Origin: Devosia ginsengisoli | GTDB lineage: Bacteria; Pseudomonadota; Alphaproteobacteria; Rhizobiales; Devosiaceae | Assembly: GCF_024707105.1 (NCBI RefSeq) | Contig: NZ_JANQAJ010000011.1 | Location: 817,488 to 881,487 of the forward strand | Direction: 5' to 3' | Length of the DNA: 64,000 nt | Shown: piece by piece, positions 1-9,174 of the stretch | Layout of the letters: each line of letters starts with the position of its first letter | Numbering within the stretch: position 1 is the first letter of the stretch | Notes under the pieces: model-generated | What the model was told of the DNA's origin: nothing | The model's database searches: none | The model's input: only the letters and a program-made list of their open reading frames with translations | Program-made: the position numbers and the translations under genes

Positions 1-244
1 CATAGCGACCGGTGCCCAATAGCATGGAGCTCCAGAAATCGGTAATGAGATCGAGGTGGTGCGGCCAGGCTTCGGGGGCGATGATGCGATTGAAGATGGG
101 GCCGATCAGCGGATCGCGGCGCACATCGGCATAGAAGCTGTCGACCACTGATCGAATCATGGCTTCGTCGAGCCCTGCGGGCGTTTCCCAGCCGACGCGC
201 TGGTGGCGGGTGCCGACGGGCGGACGCGGATTGGAGTCGCTCAT
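1..244 (-). CDS. Group III truncated haemoglobin (3' part cut by window edge)
   Basis: Reading leftward from an ATG at 244, the 81 visible codons match the start of group III (CtrHb-type) truncated haemoglobins: a short polar N-terminus, then the segments FYADVRRDPLIGPIFN and WPHHLDLITDFWSSMLLGTG, which are the B/E-helix region of this family. Such proteins bind O2 or NO in the cytoplasm and are linked to nitrosative or microaerobic stress. The start codon overlaps the stop of the upstream regulator (ATGA), so the two are probably co-translated. The proximal-histidine part lies beyond the window, so haem binding cannot be verified here. Confidence 0.85.
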   Translation of the reverse strand, partial: MSDSNPRPPVGTRHQRVGWETPAGLDEAMIRSVVDSFYADVRRDPLIGPIFNRIIAPEAWPHHLDLITDFWSSMLLGTGRY

Positions 245-935
245 GCGTCAGCCTCGCGGATGGCGTAGCTGCAGCGGCGTCCGCCATTGACGATATGTTC
301 GTTGCGCTCGATTTCGGCGCCGGGACCAAGCACCGCGCGGAAGACATCGAGCTCGGCGCGGCAGAAGCCCTGGCAGGCGGTGGCGGCGGCGCAGATGGGG
401 CAGTGATTTTCGATGAGGACGAGGGAACCGTCGGGCTCCTCGCGCCAATCGGCCATATAGCCTTCGGCGGAGCGCAGCTCGGCCAGGGCGGCGACCTTGT
501 CGCGCAGGCTGGTGCGGTCGGCCAGTTCGGTCTCGTAGGCAGCGCGGGTTTCGGCTTCGCGGATGGAGATCAGGGTATCGAGGGCTTCTTCGCCCAGCGA
601 TTCTTTGACGATACCGAGCAGTTGCACTGTCAGCGCGGCATGGGTGTCGGGGAAGCGCGACTGGGCCGATGGGGTGAGGCTCCAGCTCTGGGTGGGGCGC
701 CCTACCCCCTGGCCTCGCTGGTGGCAACGACCAAGCCTTCTTCCGCGAGACGCGCGAGCTGCTGGCGGGCGGCTTCACCTGTGGTGCCGAGCTTCGTTCC
801 GATGGCGGAGGCCGAGAGGGCACCGTGCATCTTGAGCGCCATCAGCACCCGTTCGGCGGGGCTGCGCGGTGACCATGCTACATTGTCGGCAGTTGCGTCG
901 CGTGGGGCAACATTTTCCAAGTTCTGACTTGACAT
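241..935 (-). pseudogene. COG2345/SufR-like winged-helix regulator, single-base frameshift
   Basis: The N-terminal half (from the ATG at 935) encodes a winged helix-turn-helix (ERVLMALKMHGALSASAIG, then GEAARQQLARLAEEGLV). It runs into a TAG after SEARG near 703. The C-terminal half continues in another frame with GRPTQSWSLTPSAQSRFPD and a cysteine cluster (HCPIC, ACQGFC, GRRCSY) of the kind that holds an Fe-S cluster in SufR-like regulators. The break sits at a run of five C (705-709); adding one base gives a continuous 231-residue protein, the usual family length. It may be a real null allele or a sequencing error. The gene is divergent from sodB and coupled to the truncated haemoglobin. 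An alternative start lies at 962. Confidence 0.8.
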
Positions 936-1040
936 ATTGGCGCCAGCGGTTTTCAAAGTCATCACTTGGAATAAACGGCGACGCGGCGGAATGCAAGCGC
1001 CGGTGTTGTCGCATCCCCGATCCAGCGAAAGGAACCGAAA

Positions 1041-1643
1041 ATGGCCTTTGAACTTCCCGCCCTGCCCTATGCCCATTCTGCCCTGGCCGAGCGCGGCATG
1101 AGCCAGGAAACGCTGGAGCTGCACCACGACAAGCATCACCAGGCCTATGTGACCGCACTCAACGGGTTCGTGGAGAAGAATGCCGATCTGGCCGGCAAGT
1201 CGCTGGAAGACATCATCGCCTTTGCCAATGGCAAGGCGGAGCTGGTGCCGGTGTTCAACAATGCCGGGCAGCACTGGAACCACATCCACTTCTGGAATGC
1301 GCTGTCGCCCAAGGGCGGCGCCCTGCCCGGCAAGCTCGAAGGCAAGGTCGTGAGCGATTTCGGCTCGATCGAGGCGTTCAAGGAGCAGTTCAAAACCGCC
1401 GCGACCACGCAGTTCGGGTCGGGCTGGGCCTGGCTGGTGCTGGGAACGGATGGCAAGCTGAAGGTGACCAAGACAGCCAACGGGTCCAATCCGCTGGCGA
1501 CCGGCGAAGGCAAGCCGCTGCTGGGGCTCGATGTGTGGGAGCACAGCTATTACGTCGACTTCCGCAACCGGCGGCCGGACTATGTGACGAACTTCCTCGA
1601 CAAACTGGCGAACTATGAGTTTGCCGAAGCGAATTTGGGGTAA
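1041..1643 (+). CDS. sodB: Superoxide dismutase, Fe/Mn family (Fe-type)
   Basis: This 200-residue protein converts superoxide to O2 and H2O2 in the cytoplasm. Metal ligands are visible at His28 (LELHHDKHH), His81 (GQHWNHIHFW), Asp164 and His168 (DVWEHSYY). The active-site glutamine is supplied by the N-terminal domain (AGQHW, Gln77) and is absent before DVWEH, which points to iron rather than manganese. The start follows GAAAGGAACCGAAA. The gene stands alone, divergent from the frameshifted SufR-like regulator with about 105 bases between, so shared redox control is plausible but not shown. Confidence 0.96.
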   Translation: MAFELPALPYAHSALAERGMSQETLELHHDKHHQAYVTALNGFVEKNADLAGKSLEDIIAFANGKAELVPVFNNAGQHWNHIHFWNALSPKGGALPGKLEGKVVSDFGSIEAFKEQFKTAATTQFGSGWAWLVLGTDGKLKVTKTANGSNPLATGEGKPLLGLDVWEHSYYVDFRNRRPDYVTNFLDKLANYEFAEANLG

Positions 1644-1664
1644 GGCGCTCCAAGGTATAGCTTG

Positions 1665-1695
1665 GTGTCATCCCGGCCTTGAGCCGGGGTGACAC
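1665..1695. repeat. Intergenic inverted repeat after sodB
   Basis: A 13-bp stem (GTGTCATCCCGGC paired with GCCGGGGTGACAC, one T-G wobble) surrounds a 5-base loop. It lies about 20 bases after the sodB stop. There is no T run, so it is more like a REP-type palindrome than a classical terminator, though it could still protect or end the sodB transcript. Confidence 0.6.
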
Positions 1696-1783
1696 GGTGA
1701 GTGTGGGGCGTCGGGATCAGACAGAGGTTCCGCTTTCGCTGGAATGGCCCGTTGGGTAGAACAAACGCACGTCGAGAAGAATC

Positions 1784-2335
1784 GTGAATATAGTTATGGC
1801 CGATTTCGACCTGCCCGACGCCATGCGCCTGCGTCCGCCGCGACAACCGGTGGTGGGCAATGCCGAGTTCCGGGCCGCCATGTCGGGCATGGCGACGACC
1901 GTGAGCGTGGTGACGGCACGGCGTGGCGACGAGCGGATCGGGCGGACGGTGACATCCATGCTGTCGCTGTCGATGAATCCGCCGACCATCCTCATTTCCA
2001 TCGACATCATGAGCCGGCTGGCCGACCTGATCGCCAAGACAGGCGGCTTTTCGCTGGCACTGCTGGCGGATGACCAGGCCGCGGTGGCCGACGCCTTTGC
2101 CGGGCGGGTGGAGCCGGAAGAACGGTTCAATGCCGGGCAATGGAGCCAGTGGCCGTCGGGGCATCCGATGCTGCTGGGAGCGGTGACGGCGCTCGACTGC
2201 GACGTGATCGGCTCGATGGAAACGGGAACCCATGTGCTGTTTGCCGGCGCCATCATCGAGGCGGAGACGACGGCCAGCCGCTCGCCGCTGCTGTGGCAAC
2301 GGCACGACTATCGCGGGCTCACCGGGCTCGACTGA
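1784..2335 (+). CDS. Flavin reductase-like (FMN-binding split-barrel) protein
   Basis: This is a 183-residue protein of the flavin reductase-like domain family. Hallmarks are the opening FRAAMSGMATTVSVVTA, the RTVTSMLSLSMNPPTILISI strand pair that lines the flavin site, and GGFSLALLADDQ. Family members are small NAD(P)H:flavin reductases or the reductase component of two-component monooxygenases; no partner oxygenase is nearby, so the substrate is unknown. The chosen start is a GTG preceded by GAGAAG; a second start (ATG, residue 5) lies 12 bases inside. It is probably a single-gene unit. Confidence 0.85.
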   Translation: MNIVMADFDLPDAMRLRPPRQPVVGNAEFRAAMSGMATTVSVVTARRGDERIGRTVTSMLSLSMNPPTILISIDIMSRLADLIAKTGGFSLALLADDQAAVADAFAGRVEPEERFNAGQWSQWPSGHPMLLGAVTALDCDVIGSMETGTHVLFAGAIIEAETTASRSPLLWQRHDYRGLTGLD

Positions 2336-2427
2336 CGCGCGCGAAGCTGCCAAGCTGACGCGATTGATTGCGTCGCGCCGGCAACTCCCTGCCGGCTTTG
2401 ACGTTTCCTCCGTCGAGGGAGGCCCTT

Positions 2428-2712
2428 ATGCCCCGGTTCTACTTTCACTATCGCACCGATGACGAACTGATCCGCGACACTGACGGCAGCGAATTGCCGG
2501 ACCTGGAGGCGGCCGAGCACAATGCGGCGGCCCTGGCCAAGGCCATTGTCGAGCGCGCCGCAAGCACGGGCGGCGATACGCGGATACCGCGCTCGATCGA
2601 GATCACCGACGCTGACGGGGAAGAGCTGCTGTATCTGGTGTTCTGGGCCGGGCCGAAGGTGGGCAGCGACGGGGAGGAGATTGCTCCGGTGCCGCCGACG
2701 ACGGTACATTGA
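2428..2712 (+). CDS. DUF6894 family small protein
   Basis: A 94-residue acidic protein starting MPRFYFHYRTDDELIRD and continuing GSELPDLEAAEHNAA, the signature of DUF6894 proteins, which are abundant in Hyphomicrobiales and have no known function. The ATG at 2428 is preceded by a strong ribosome site (GAGGGAGG at 2416-2422), so the longer reading that begins at 2368 is rejected. No membrane segment or signal peptide is visible. A GC-rich repeat with an internal hairpin follows the stop. Confidence 0.82.
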   Translation: MPRFYFHYRTDDELIRDTDGSELPDLEAAEHNAAALAKAIVERAASTGGDTRIPRSIEITDADGEELLYLVFWAGPKVGSDGEEIAPVPPTTVH

Positions 2713-2767
2713 GGGGGATGGGGGCCTTGAGCTACTCACCAGCATTAAAGCATGGGATGGCGCAGAA

Positions 2768-2831
2768 CCCCTCACCCTCGAAAATCCGCTGAACGCGGAT
2801 TTTCTACCCCTCTCCCACAGGGGCGAGGGGG
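2768..2831. repeat. GC-rich intergenic repeat (CCCTCACC...GAGGGGG family)
   Basis: The element reads inward from CCCTCACCCTCG to GGCGAGGGGG and contains a perfect internal hairpin, AAAATCCGC / GCGGATTTT, with a 5-base loop (2781-2803). It belongs to the same family as copies near 8961, 11545, 26759, 26848 and 34006. It lies between convergent genes. Confidence 0.7.
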
Positions 2832-2867
2832 AACTCCACTCCCGATTGCTCGCTCCCAGTTCAAACA

Positions 2868-2895
2868 AAAACGCCGGCCTCGAGGGCCGGCGTTT
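2868..2895 (-). terminator. Rho-independent terminator of the sulfate-binding protein gene
   Basis: A perfect 9-bp core stem ACGCCGGCC / GGCCGGCGT with a 5-base loop lies 18 bases after the stop of the minus-strand gene. On the minus strand it is followed by TTTTTGTTTG, a good U tract. Confidence 0.85.
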
Positions 2896-2912
2896 CGCGT
2901 GTTGCGGGGAGA

Positions 2913-3944
2913 TTATTGGGCCGGGGTACCGGTGTAGATCTGGTCGAAGATACCGCCGTCGCCGAAGAAGCGGGGCTGGGCTTCGCGCCAGCCGCCGAAA
3001 TCCTCGATGGTGACGAGGTTGACCTCGCCGAAGAGGGCGACATCCTCGGGGCTGGCCAGTTCGGGCTTGAAGGGGCGGTAATAGTTGGCAGCAGCGATGG
3101 CCTGACCTTCGGGGGAATAGAGATATTCGAGGTAGGCCTGGGCCAGATCGGTATTGCCCTTGCGCTCGGCATTGCCGGTAACCAAGGCGACCGGGGGTTC
3201 GGCCAGGATCGAGATCGAGGGGGTCACGATGTCGAAGGCGTCGGGGCCGAGTTCGTTGAGAGCCAGGTAGGCCTCGTTTTCCCAGGCAAGCAGGACATCG
3301 CCGATACCGCGCTGCACGAAGGTGGTGGTGGAGCCGCGGGCGCCGGTATCGAGCACGGGGACATGCTTGTAGAGGTCGGTGACGAAAGCCTGCGCGGTTT
3401 CATCGGAGCCGCCGGGCTGTGCCTTGGCCCAGGCCCAGGCAGCGAGCAGGTTCCAGCGGGCGCCGCCCGAGGTCTTGGGGTTGGGCGTGATGACTTCGAC
3501 GCCGTCCTGGATCAGATCGCCCCAATCGAGGAGACCCTTGGGGTTACCCTTGCGGACCAGGAACACGATGGTCGAGGTATAGGGGGCGTTGTTGTTTTCG
3601 AGCGTGCCGCGCCAATCGGCCGGGATCAGGTTGGGCGCCTCGTCGGAAATGGCGTTGATGTCGGATTCCAGCGCCAGGGTAACCACGTCGGCTTCCAGAC
3701 CATCGATGACGGTGCGGGCCTGGGCGCCGGAGCCGCCATGGGTCACCTGAACGGCGACCGTTTCGCCGGTGGTTTCCTGCCAGTGGGCGACAAAGGCCTC
3801 GTTGAACTGCTGATAGAGCTCGCGGGTGGGATCGTAGCTGACATTGATCAGCGTGCGGTCCTGACCATGCGCCGTCACCGCGAAACCAAACGTCAGGGAC
3901 GCGGCGAGGGCGGCATAGGCAATAAATTTCGGTGCGTTCTTCAT
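2913..3944 (-). CDS. Sulfate/thiosulfate ABC transporter substrate-binding protein
   Basis: This 343-residue periplasmic binding protein has a Sec signal peptide (residues 1-27, ending AVTAHGQ). Family motifs are [17 protein letters not shown] near the mature N-terminus, [27 protein letters not shown] (in part), [16 protein letters not shown] and [11 protein letters not shown], which line the sulfate pocket in Sbp/CysP proteins. Its job is to capture sulfate or thiosulfate for a CysTWA permease. No cysT, cysW or cysA gene adjoins it, so it is an orphan that must work with a permease encoded elsewhere. A strong terminator follows. Confidence 0.93.
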   Translation of the reverse strand: MKNAPKFIAYAALAASLTFGFAVTAHGQDRTLINVSYDPTRELYQQFNEAFVAHWQETTGETVAVQVTHGGSGAQARTVIDGLEADVVTLALESDINAISDEAPNLIPADWRGTLENNNAPYTSTIVFLVRKGNPKGLLDWGDLIQDGVEVITPNPKTSGGARWNLLAAWAWAKAQPGGSDETAQAFVTDLYKHVPVLDTGARGSTTTFVQRGIGDVLLAWENEAYLALNELGPDAFDIVTPSISILAEPPVALVTGNAERKGNTDLAQAYLEYLYSPEGQAIAAANYYRPFKPELASPEDVALFGEVNLVTIEDFGGWREAQPRFFGDGGIFDQIYTGTPAQ

Positions 3945-4249
3945 CTCTGTCTCCGCTGAGATCGAATGAGCAAAAGACTACCAGACGAGTAGTGTATCGC
4001 AAGGCGAGCACTCGCGCCAATCGCGGCGCGGAGAAAACATTTTGCTGCATTCGTAACAAGATCGAGAAAAGGACCATCGCGAACGATCCGGAGCTTATTA
4101 TTGCGCAAATTCATTCCAGAGTATGACCGAAGCGCTAATTTTGAACTGGGTGTCACCGAGGCATCGCGGAGCGGCACTATTGTGCGAAGGGATGGCAGAC
4201 AGCGGCGGGCAGGCTGCTAGACTGGCAAGGCGAGTTGGGGAGTCGATGA
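3945..4249. other. Divergent intergenic region, no gene seen
   Basis: This 305-base spacer separates the start of the sulfate-binding protein gene (minus) from that of gdhB (plus) and must hold both promoters. A small inverted repeat ACTAC-N7-GTAGT occurs near 3977-3993. I see no conserved reading frame, RNA gene or riboswitch-like structure. Confidence 0.5.
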
Positions 4250-7200
4250 ATGGATATGGGTCAATCGAACCGTCCGGCGCTGCTGGACCGGGCTGCGGCA
4301 TTGGCAAATGATGATGCGGGCTTTGCCCGGTTCTTCAAGGCGGCCATCCTGGCCACCGACAGCGAGGACCTGGCGCGCCAGAAGCCGCAGCAGTTCGAAG
4401 CCGCCCTGCGGCATTCCTACGCGCAATTGCTGGCTTATTCGGGCGATAACAGCCGGCTGACGGCGACGCTGCCGCAGACATCGGGCGATCCGCTGGTGCT
4501 CGATATCATTTCGCCAGACATGCCGTTCATCGTGGACAGCGCGCTGGCGGCCCTGCGGACGGCGGGCGGCACGGTGCGCATGTTCACCCATCCGGTGGTG
4601 CGCATGGAAGGCGGCGCGGTGAGCGAGGCCAGCGGACAGGCGCTGAGCGTGCTGCATATCCACAGCGACCCGGTGGCCGATGTCGCGGCGCTGACGGCGG
4701 AAATCGAGAGCACAATGGCCGAGGTGACCCGGGCCGTGCGCGACTGGCAGCCGATGCTGGACCGGCTGCGACAGGCCATCGGCACTCTGGAGCAGAGCCC
4801 GGCGGCGCAGAAGGACGAGCCGCTGCGTTTCCTCGACTGGCTGATCGAGCATAATTTCACTTTCCTGGGGATGCGCGAATACCGGCTTGATAGCGACGGG
4901 CTGGAGCCGGTCGGTGGCAGCGGGCTGGGCATATTGCGCGATCCGGATATGCGGGTGCTGCGCAGCGGGCCCAATTTCGTGGAAACCACGCCGCAGCACA
5001 GCGCCTTCATGGACTCGGACGAACCGCTGCTGGTGACCAAGGCCAATGTGCGGGCGCGGGTACATCGGCGCGCACATATGGATTATGTCGGCATCAAGCT
5101 GTTTGGCGATGGCGGCAAGGCAGTGGGCGAATTGCGCATTGTGGGGCTGTTCACAGCGCAGGCGCAGGCGACACCGCATACCGAAGTGCCGATCATCCGG
5201 CGCAAGATTGCGGAGGTGATGCGCAAATCGGGCGTGGACCCGCTGGGGCATGACGGGCGGGCGCTGCTGAGCGCGCTCGATTCCTATCCGCGGGACGAAT
5301 TGTTCCAGATCGGCACCGAGCAGTTGTTCGAATTCGCCGCGGCGATTGCCGCGCTGTATGACCGGCCGCGGGTGCGGGTGCTGCCGCGCATCGACCGCTT
5401 CGACAATTTCGTCTCCATTCTCGTCTATGTGCCGCGCGACCGCTATGACGGGGAAGCGCGGGCGCGCATTACGCGCTACCTGGCGCAGGCCTATGACGGG
5501 CGCGTTTCGGCCTTTTATCCGCATTTCCCCGAGGGGGAGTTGGTGCGGCTGCATGTGATCATCGGCCGGGTTTCCGGGCCGACGCCACAGCCGAGCCGCG
5601 GGGAACTGGAAGCGCGGGTGGATGCGCTGACTTCCAATTTCGGCGACATGCTGGCGGCGACGGCGGATGACCCCGCTGCGGTCAGCGATTATCGCGGGGC
5701 GTTTTCGACGGCGTATCAGTCGCGCAATACGGCGGCGGATGCGCATGCCGATATCGATGTGCTGCGCGGGCTGGGTGACGGCGCGGGCGTGGCCATCCGC
5801 CTGCGCGAGCGCAAGGGGGCCGATGGCTCGCTGGGGCTCAAATTCTACCACCGGGAAAGCGCCATTCCGCTGAGCGACCGCGTGCCGATGCTGGAAGCCT
5901 TCGGGTTCCGGGTGATCGACGAGCGGACCTATACGGTGGTGCCGCGCGACGGCGTGGAGCGGTATCTGCACGACATGGTGCTGGCGCCAGCCGATGGCGG
6001 CGCCTTCGACATAGCGGCGCGAGGCGACGCCGTCGAGGCGGGGCTGCTGGCGGTGTGGGACGGGCTGGCCGAGAGCGACCAACTCAATACGCTGGTGAGC
6101 CGGACCGCGCTGGGCTGGACCGATGCGGCCCTGCTGCGGGCGCTGGCGCGCTATCTGCGGCAGGTGGGGATATCATATTCGCAGCGCTATATCGCGGCCG
6201 TGCTGGTGAAGCAGGCCGAGGCGGCTGCAGCGCTGGTGGCTTTGTTCAATGCGCTGCACGACCCTGATGAAGCCGACCGCGAGGCGGCGGCGGAAGCGGC
6301 CCGGGGACGGATCGCGGCGGCGCTGGACGCGATGGCGTCATTGGACGAGGACACGATCGTGCGCCGGTTCCAGAACCTGGTGGAAGCGGCGGTGCGGACC
6401 AATGCGTTCCAGCGGGATGCGGATGGCGGGCGGATGCCGGCACTGGCCATCAAATTCGACAGCGCCAAGGTGGACGGCATGGCCGCGCCGCGGCCCTATC
6501 GGGAAATCTCGGTCTATTCGCCGCGGGTGGAAGGCGTGCATCTGCGGTTCGGCGCCATTGCGCGCGGCGGCATCCGCTGGTCGGACCGGCCGGAGGATTT
6601 CCGCACCGAAGTGCTGGGGCTGGTCAAGGCGCAGCAGGTGAAGAATGCCGTGATCGTGCCTGTCGGCGCCAAGGGCGGTTTTGCGCCCAAGCGGCTGGTG
6701 CCGGGCATGGCGCGCGAGGCGTTCCAGGCGGAAGGCACGGCGGCCTATACGATCTTCATCGGGGCGCTGCTCGACGTGACCGACAATCTGGTCAATGGCG
6801 AAGTGGTGCCGCCCAGGGACGTGGTGCGGCGCGACGGGGACGACCCCTATCTGGTGGTAGCGGCGGACAAGGGCACGGCGAGCTTTTCGGACACGGCCAA
6901 CGGGATCGCCACATCGCGTGGCTTCTGGCTGGGCGACGCCTTCGCCTCGGGCGGCTCGGCCGGCTATGACCACAAGGAAATGGGCATTACGGCGCGCGGC
7001 GGCTGGGAAACGGTAAAGCGGCATTTCCGCGAAATGGATCGCGATATCCAGCGCCAGCCATTCACCGCGGTCGGCGTGGGGGACATGAGCGGGGACGTGT
7101 TCGGCAATGGCATGATGCTGTCGCCGCAGACACAACTGGTGGCGGCATTCGACCACCGCGACATCTTCATCGACCCCAATCCCGATGTGGCAGCGAGCCT

Positions 7201-8932
7201 GGCCGAGAGGCAAAGGCTGTTCGCCCTGCCCCGTTCGAGCTGGCAGGACTATGACAAGGGGCTGATCTCTGATGGCGGCGGGGTGTTTTCGCGGAGCCTC
7301 AAATCGATCCCGCTAAGCGCGGAAATGCAGGCAGCCCTGGGGCTGACGGCAAGTCACGCGACACCGGCGGAGGTGATCACGGCCATTCTCAAGGCCGAGG
7401 TGGACCTCTTATGGTTCGGCGGCATCGGGACCTATATCCGCGCGAGCCTGGAGAACAATGCCGAGGTGGGCGACCGGGCCAATGATGCCATCCGCATCAC
7501 CGGCAGCGATGTGCGGGCCAAGGTGGTGGGGGAAGGCGCCAATCTGGGCGTAACGCAGCGCGGGCGCGTGGAATATGCGCTGAAGGGTGGGCGGATCAAT
7601 ACCGACGCCATCGACAATTCGGCGGGGGTGAATTCGAGCGACCTCGAGGTCAATATCAAGATCGCGCTGGCGCCCAAGCTGGCGGATGGCTCGCTGGCCA
7701 TCGAGGCGCGCAATGCGTTCCTCGAAACGATGACCGACGAGGTGGCGGCGCTCTGCCTGCGCAACAACTACCTGCAGGGGCTGGCGCTGTCGCTGGCCGA
7801 GCGGCCGGGGCTGGGCGAATTGCCCGACCATCGCGAGCTGATCGAGCGGCTGGAAGCGCGCGGGCTGCTGGACCGGGCGGTGGAATTCCTGCCTGGCGAT
7901 GCGGCGCTGGATGCGCGGGCCAATGCCGGCAAGGGGCTGACGCGGCCGGAGCTGGCTGTGATCCTGGCCTATGCCAAGCTGACGCTCTATGCTGACCTGC
8001 TGGACGGCAAATCGATCGACGACGCCTATCTGGCGGGCGAGCTTTACCGCTATTTCCCCGAAACGCTGCATAATGCCTATCCGGAAGCGGTGGCGGGGCA
8101 CCGGCTCAAGCGCGAGGTGATCGCCACGGTGCTGGCCAATGCGATGATCAATCGCGGCGGGCCGGCCTTCGTCTCGGAACTCACGGCGGCGACCAGCGCC
8201 AGCCCGGGCGAAGTGGCCCTGGCCTATGCGGCGACGCGCGACGCTTATGGGCTGAGCGAACTGGACGCCGCCATCGACCGGCTGGATGGCGCGGTGGGCG
8301 GGGCGGTGCAACTGGAGCTTTATGCCGAGGTGATGGCCCTGCTGCGGCAGGAAACGCTGTGGTTCCTGCGCAATGCCGACGTGACGCAGGGGCTGACCGG
8401 ACTGGTGCAGCGCCATGCCGCGGGCGTTTCGGCACTGCGCGTGATGCTCAGCAGCACCCTGCCCGCCTCGCTGGCCGAAGGCATTGCCACGCGCGTGGTG
8501 GAACTGGCCGAACAAGGGGTGCCTGAGGCGCTGGCGCGGCGGATCGCCGAACTGCCGGTGCTGAGCTATGCCAGCGATATCGTGCTGGTCAGCGAGCGGT
8601 CAGGCGTTTCGGTGGCGGATGGAGCGGCGGCCTTCTTTGGGGTATTCGCGGCGTTCGAACTGTGGCCGGTGATCGAGCAGGGCCGCGAAATCCTGCTCAG
8701 CGACCGGTTTGACCGCATGGCGCTGGACCGGGCACTGGCCAACCTGATGCGGGCCCAGCGCGACCTGACGGCCGATGTGCTCAAGAGCGAGGGCGGGCTG
8801 GAAGGCTGGACGGCGCGACCGGGCATTGCGCGTACGGCGGCCGCCGTGGCGGAGCTGACGCATGGGGAACTGACGGTGTCGCGGCTGAGCGTGGCGGCGG
8901 GGTTGCTGGCGGACCTGGCGCAGGAGGTTTGA
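4250..8932 (+). CDS. gdhB: NAD-specific glutamate dehydrogenase, large GDH-180 type
   Basis: This 1560-residue cytoplasmic enzyme oxidatively deaminates glutamate to 2-oxoglutarate with NAD+. Its length matches the 180-kDa class. The long N-terminal half carries ACT-like regulatory segments; the catalytic core lies around residues 770-1130, with GGIRWSDRPEDFRTEVLGL, the lysine motif VPVGAKGGFAPKRL and the later ADKGTASFSDTAN, GDMSGDVFGNGM and VVGEGANLG motifs. The C-terminal helical domain contains TRPELAVILAYAKLTLY. The start is an ATG with GAGTTGGGGA upstream. It is monocistronic, flanked by a divergent promoter region and a repeat. Confidence 0.97.
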   Translation: MDMGQSNRPALLDRAAALANDDAGFARFFKAAILATDSEDLARQKPQQFEAALRHSYAQLLAYSGDNSRLTATLPQTSGDPLVLDIISPDMPFIVDSALAALRTAGGTVRMFTHPVVRMEGGAVSEASGQALSVLHIHSDPVADVAALTAEIESTMAEVTRAVRDWQPMLDRLRQAIGTLEQSPAAQKDEPLRFLDWLIEHNFTFLGMREYRLDSDGLEPVGGSGLGILRDPDMRVLRSGPNFVETTPQHSAFMDSDEPLLVTKANVRARVHRRAHMDYVGIKLFGDGGKAVGELRIVGLFTAQAQATPHTEVPIIRRKIAEVMRKSGVDPLGHDGRALLSALDSYPRDELFQIGTEQLFEFAAAIAALYDRPRVRVLPRIDRFDNFVSILVYVPRDRYDGEARARITRYLAQAYDGRVSAFYPHFPEGELVRLHVIIGRVSGPTPQPSRGELEARVDALTSNFGDMLAATADDPAAVSDYRGAFSTAYQSRNTAADAHADIDVLRGLGDGAGVAIRLRERKGADGSLGLKFYHRESAIPLSDRVPMLEAFGFRVIDERTYTVVPRDGVERYLHDMVLAPADGGAFDIAARGDAVEAGLLAVWDGLAESDQLNTLVSRTALGWTDAALLRALARYLRQVGISYSQRYIAAVLVKQAEAAAALVALFNALHDPDEADREAAAEAARGRIAAALDAMASLDEDTIVRRFQNLVEAAVRTNAFQRDADGGRMPALAIKFDSAKVDGMAAPRPYREISVYSPRVEGVHLRFGAIARGGIRWSDRPEDFRTEVLGLVKAQQVKNAVIVPVGAKGGFAPKRLVPGMAREAFQAEGTAAYTIFIGALLDVTDNLVNGEVVPPRDVVRRDGDDPYLVVAADKGTASFSDTANGIATSRGFWLGDAFASGGSAGYDHKEMGITARGGWETVKRHFREMDRDIQRQPFTAVGVGDMSGDVFGNGMMLSPQTQLVAAFDHRDIFIDPNPDVAASLAERQRLFALPRSSWQDYDKGLISDGGGVFSRSLKSIPLSAEMQAALGLTASHATPAEVITAILKAEVDLLWFGGIGTYIRASLENNAEVGDRANDAIRITGSDVRAKVVGEGANLGVTQRGRVEYALKGGRINTDAIDNSAGVNSSDLEVNIKIALAPKLADGSLAIEARNAFLETMTDEVAALCLRNNYLQGLALSLAERPGLGELPDHRELIERLEARGLLDRAVEFLPGDAALDARANAGKGLTRPELAVILAYAKLTLYADLLDGKSIDDAYLAGELYRYFPETLHNAYPEAVAGHRLKREVIATVLANAMINRGGPAFVSELTAATSASPGEVALAYAATRDAYGLSELDAAIDRLDGAVGGAVQLELYAEVMALLRQETLWFLRNADVTQGLTGLVQRHAAGVSALRVMLSSTLPASLAEGIATRVVELAEQGVPEALARRIAELPVLSYASDIVLVSERSGVSVADGAAAFFGVFAAFELWPVIEQGREILLSDRFDRMALDRALANLMRAQRDLTADVLKSEGGLEGWTARPGIARTAAAVAELTHGELTVSRLSVAAGLLADLAQEV

Positions 8933-8960
8933 GGGCATATTCCGCGTTCGGTACATGCGG

Positions 8961-9093
8961 CTCACCCCCACCCTCACTCCCTCCCCACAAGGGGGAGGGA
9001 AGCCTGACCGGTGGATGAGACAATATTGGACCACTAACATCGCCCGTGCGCCTCCCCTCCCCTCGATGGGGAGGGACCGAGGGTGGGGTGAGG
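8961..9093. repeat. Paired inverted GC-rich repeats between gdhB and fbp
   Basis: The left arm (8961-9001, starting CTCACCCCCACCCTCACTCC) and right arm (9051-9093, ending GGTGGGGTGAG) are imperfect inverted copies separated by about 50 bases. Each arm also contains its own small CTCCCC/GGGGAG palindrome. Same family as the elements at 26759-26896 and 34006-34054. Confidence 0.7.
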
Positions 9094-9174
9094 CCACGCG
9101 CACCGATACAGCGAAAGTCGGCCTTGTGCGTAGCCAAGGTATCAGGACACTGAGGGCAACCCCGGAGTATCCCG

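Noticed and set aside
929..957. TTGACA upstream of sodB as a sigma-70 promoter
   Set aside because: No acceptable -10 box at 16-18 bases; the hexamer also overlaps the regulator start codon region.
4217..6082. Very long open frame antisense to gdhB
   Set aside because: It is the mirror of a highly conserved GC-rich gene, shows His/Arg/Gln-rich composition, and resembles no family.
8961..9093. CRISPR-like repeat pairs
   Set aside because: Only two arms, in inverted orientation, with no regular spacers and no cas gene.
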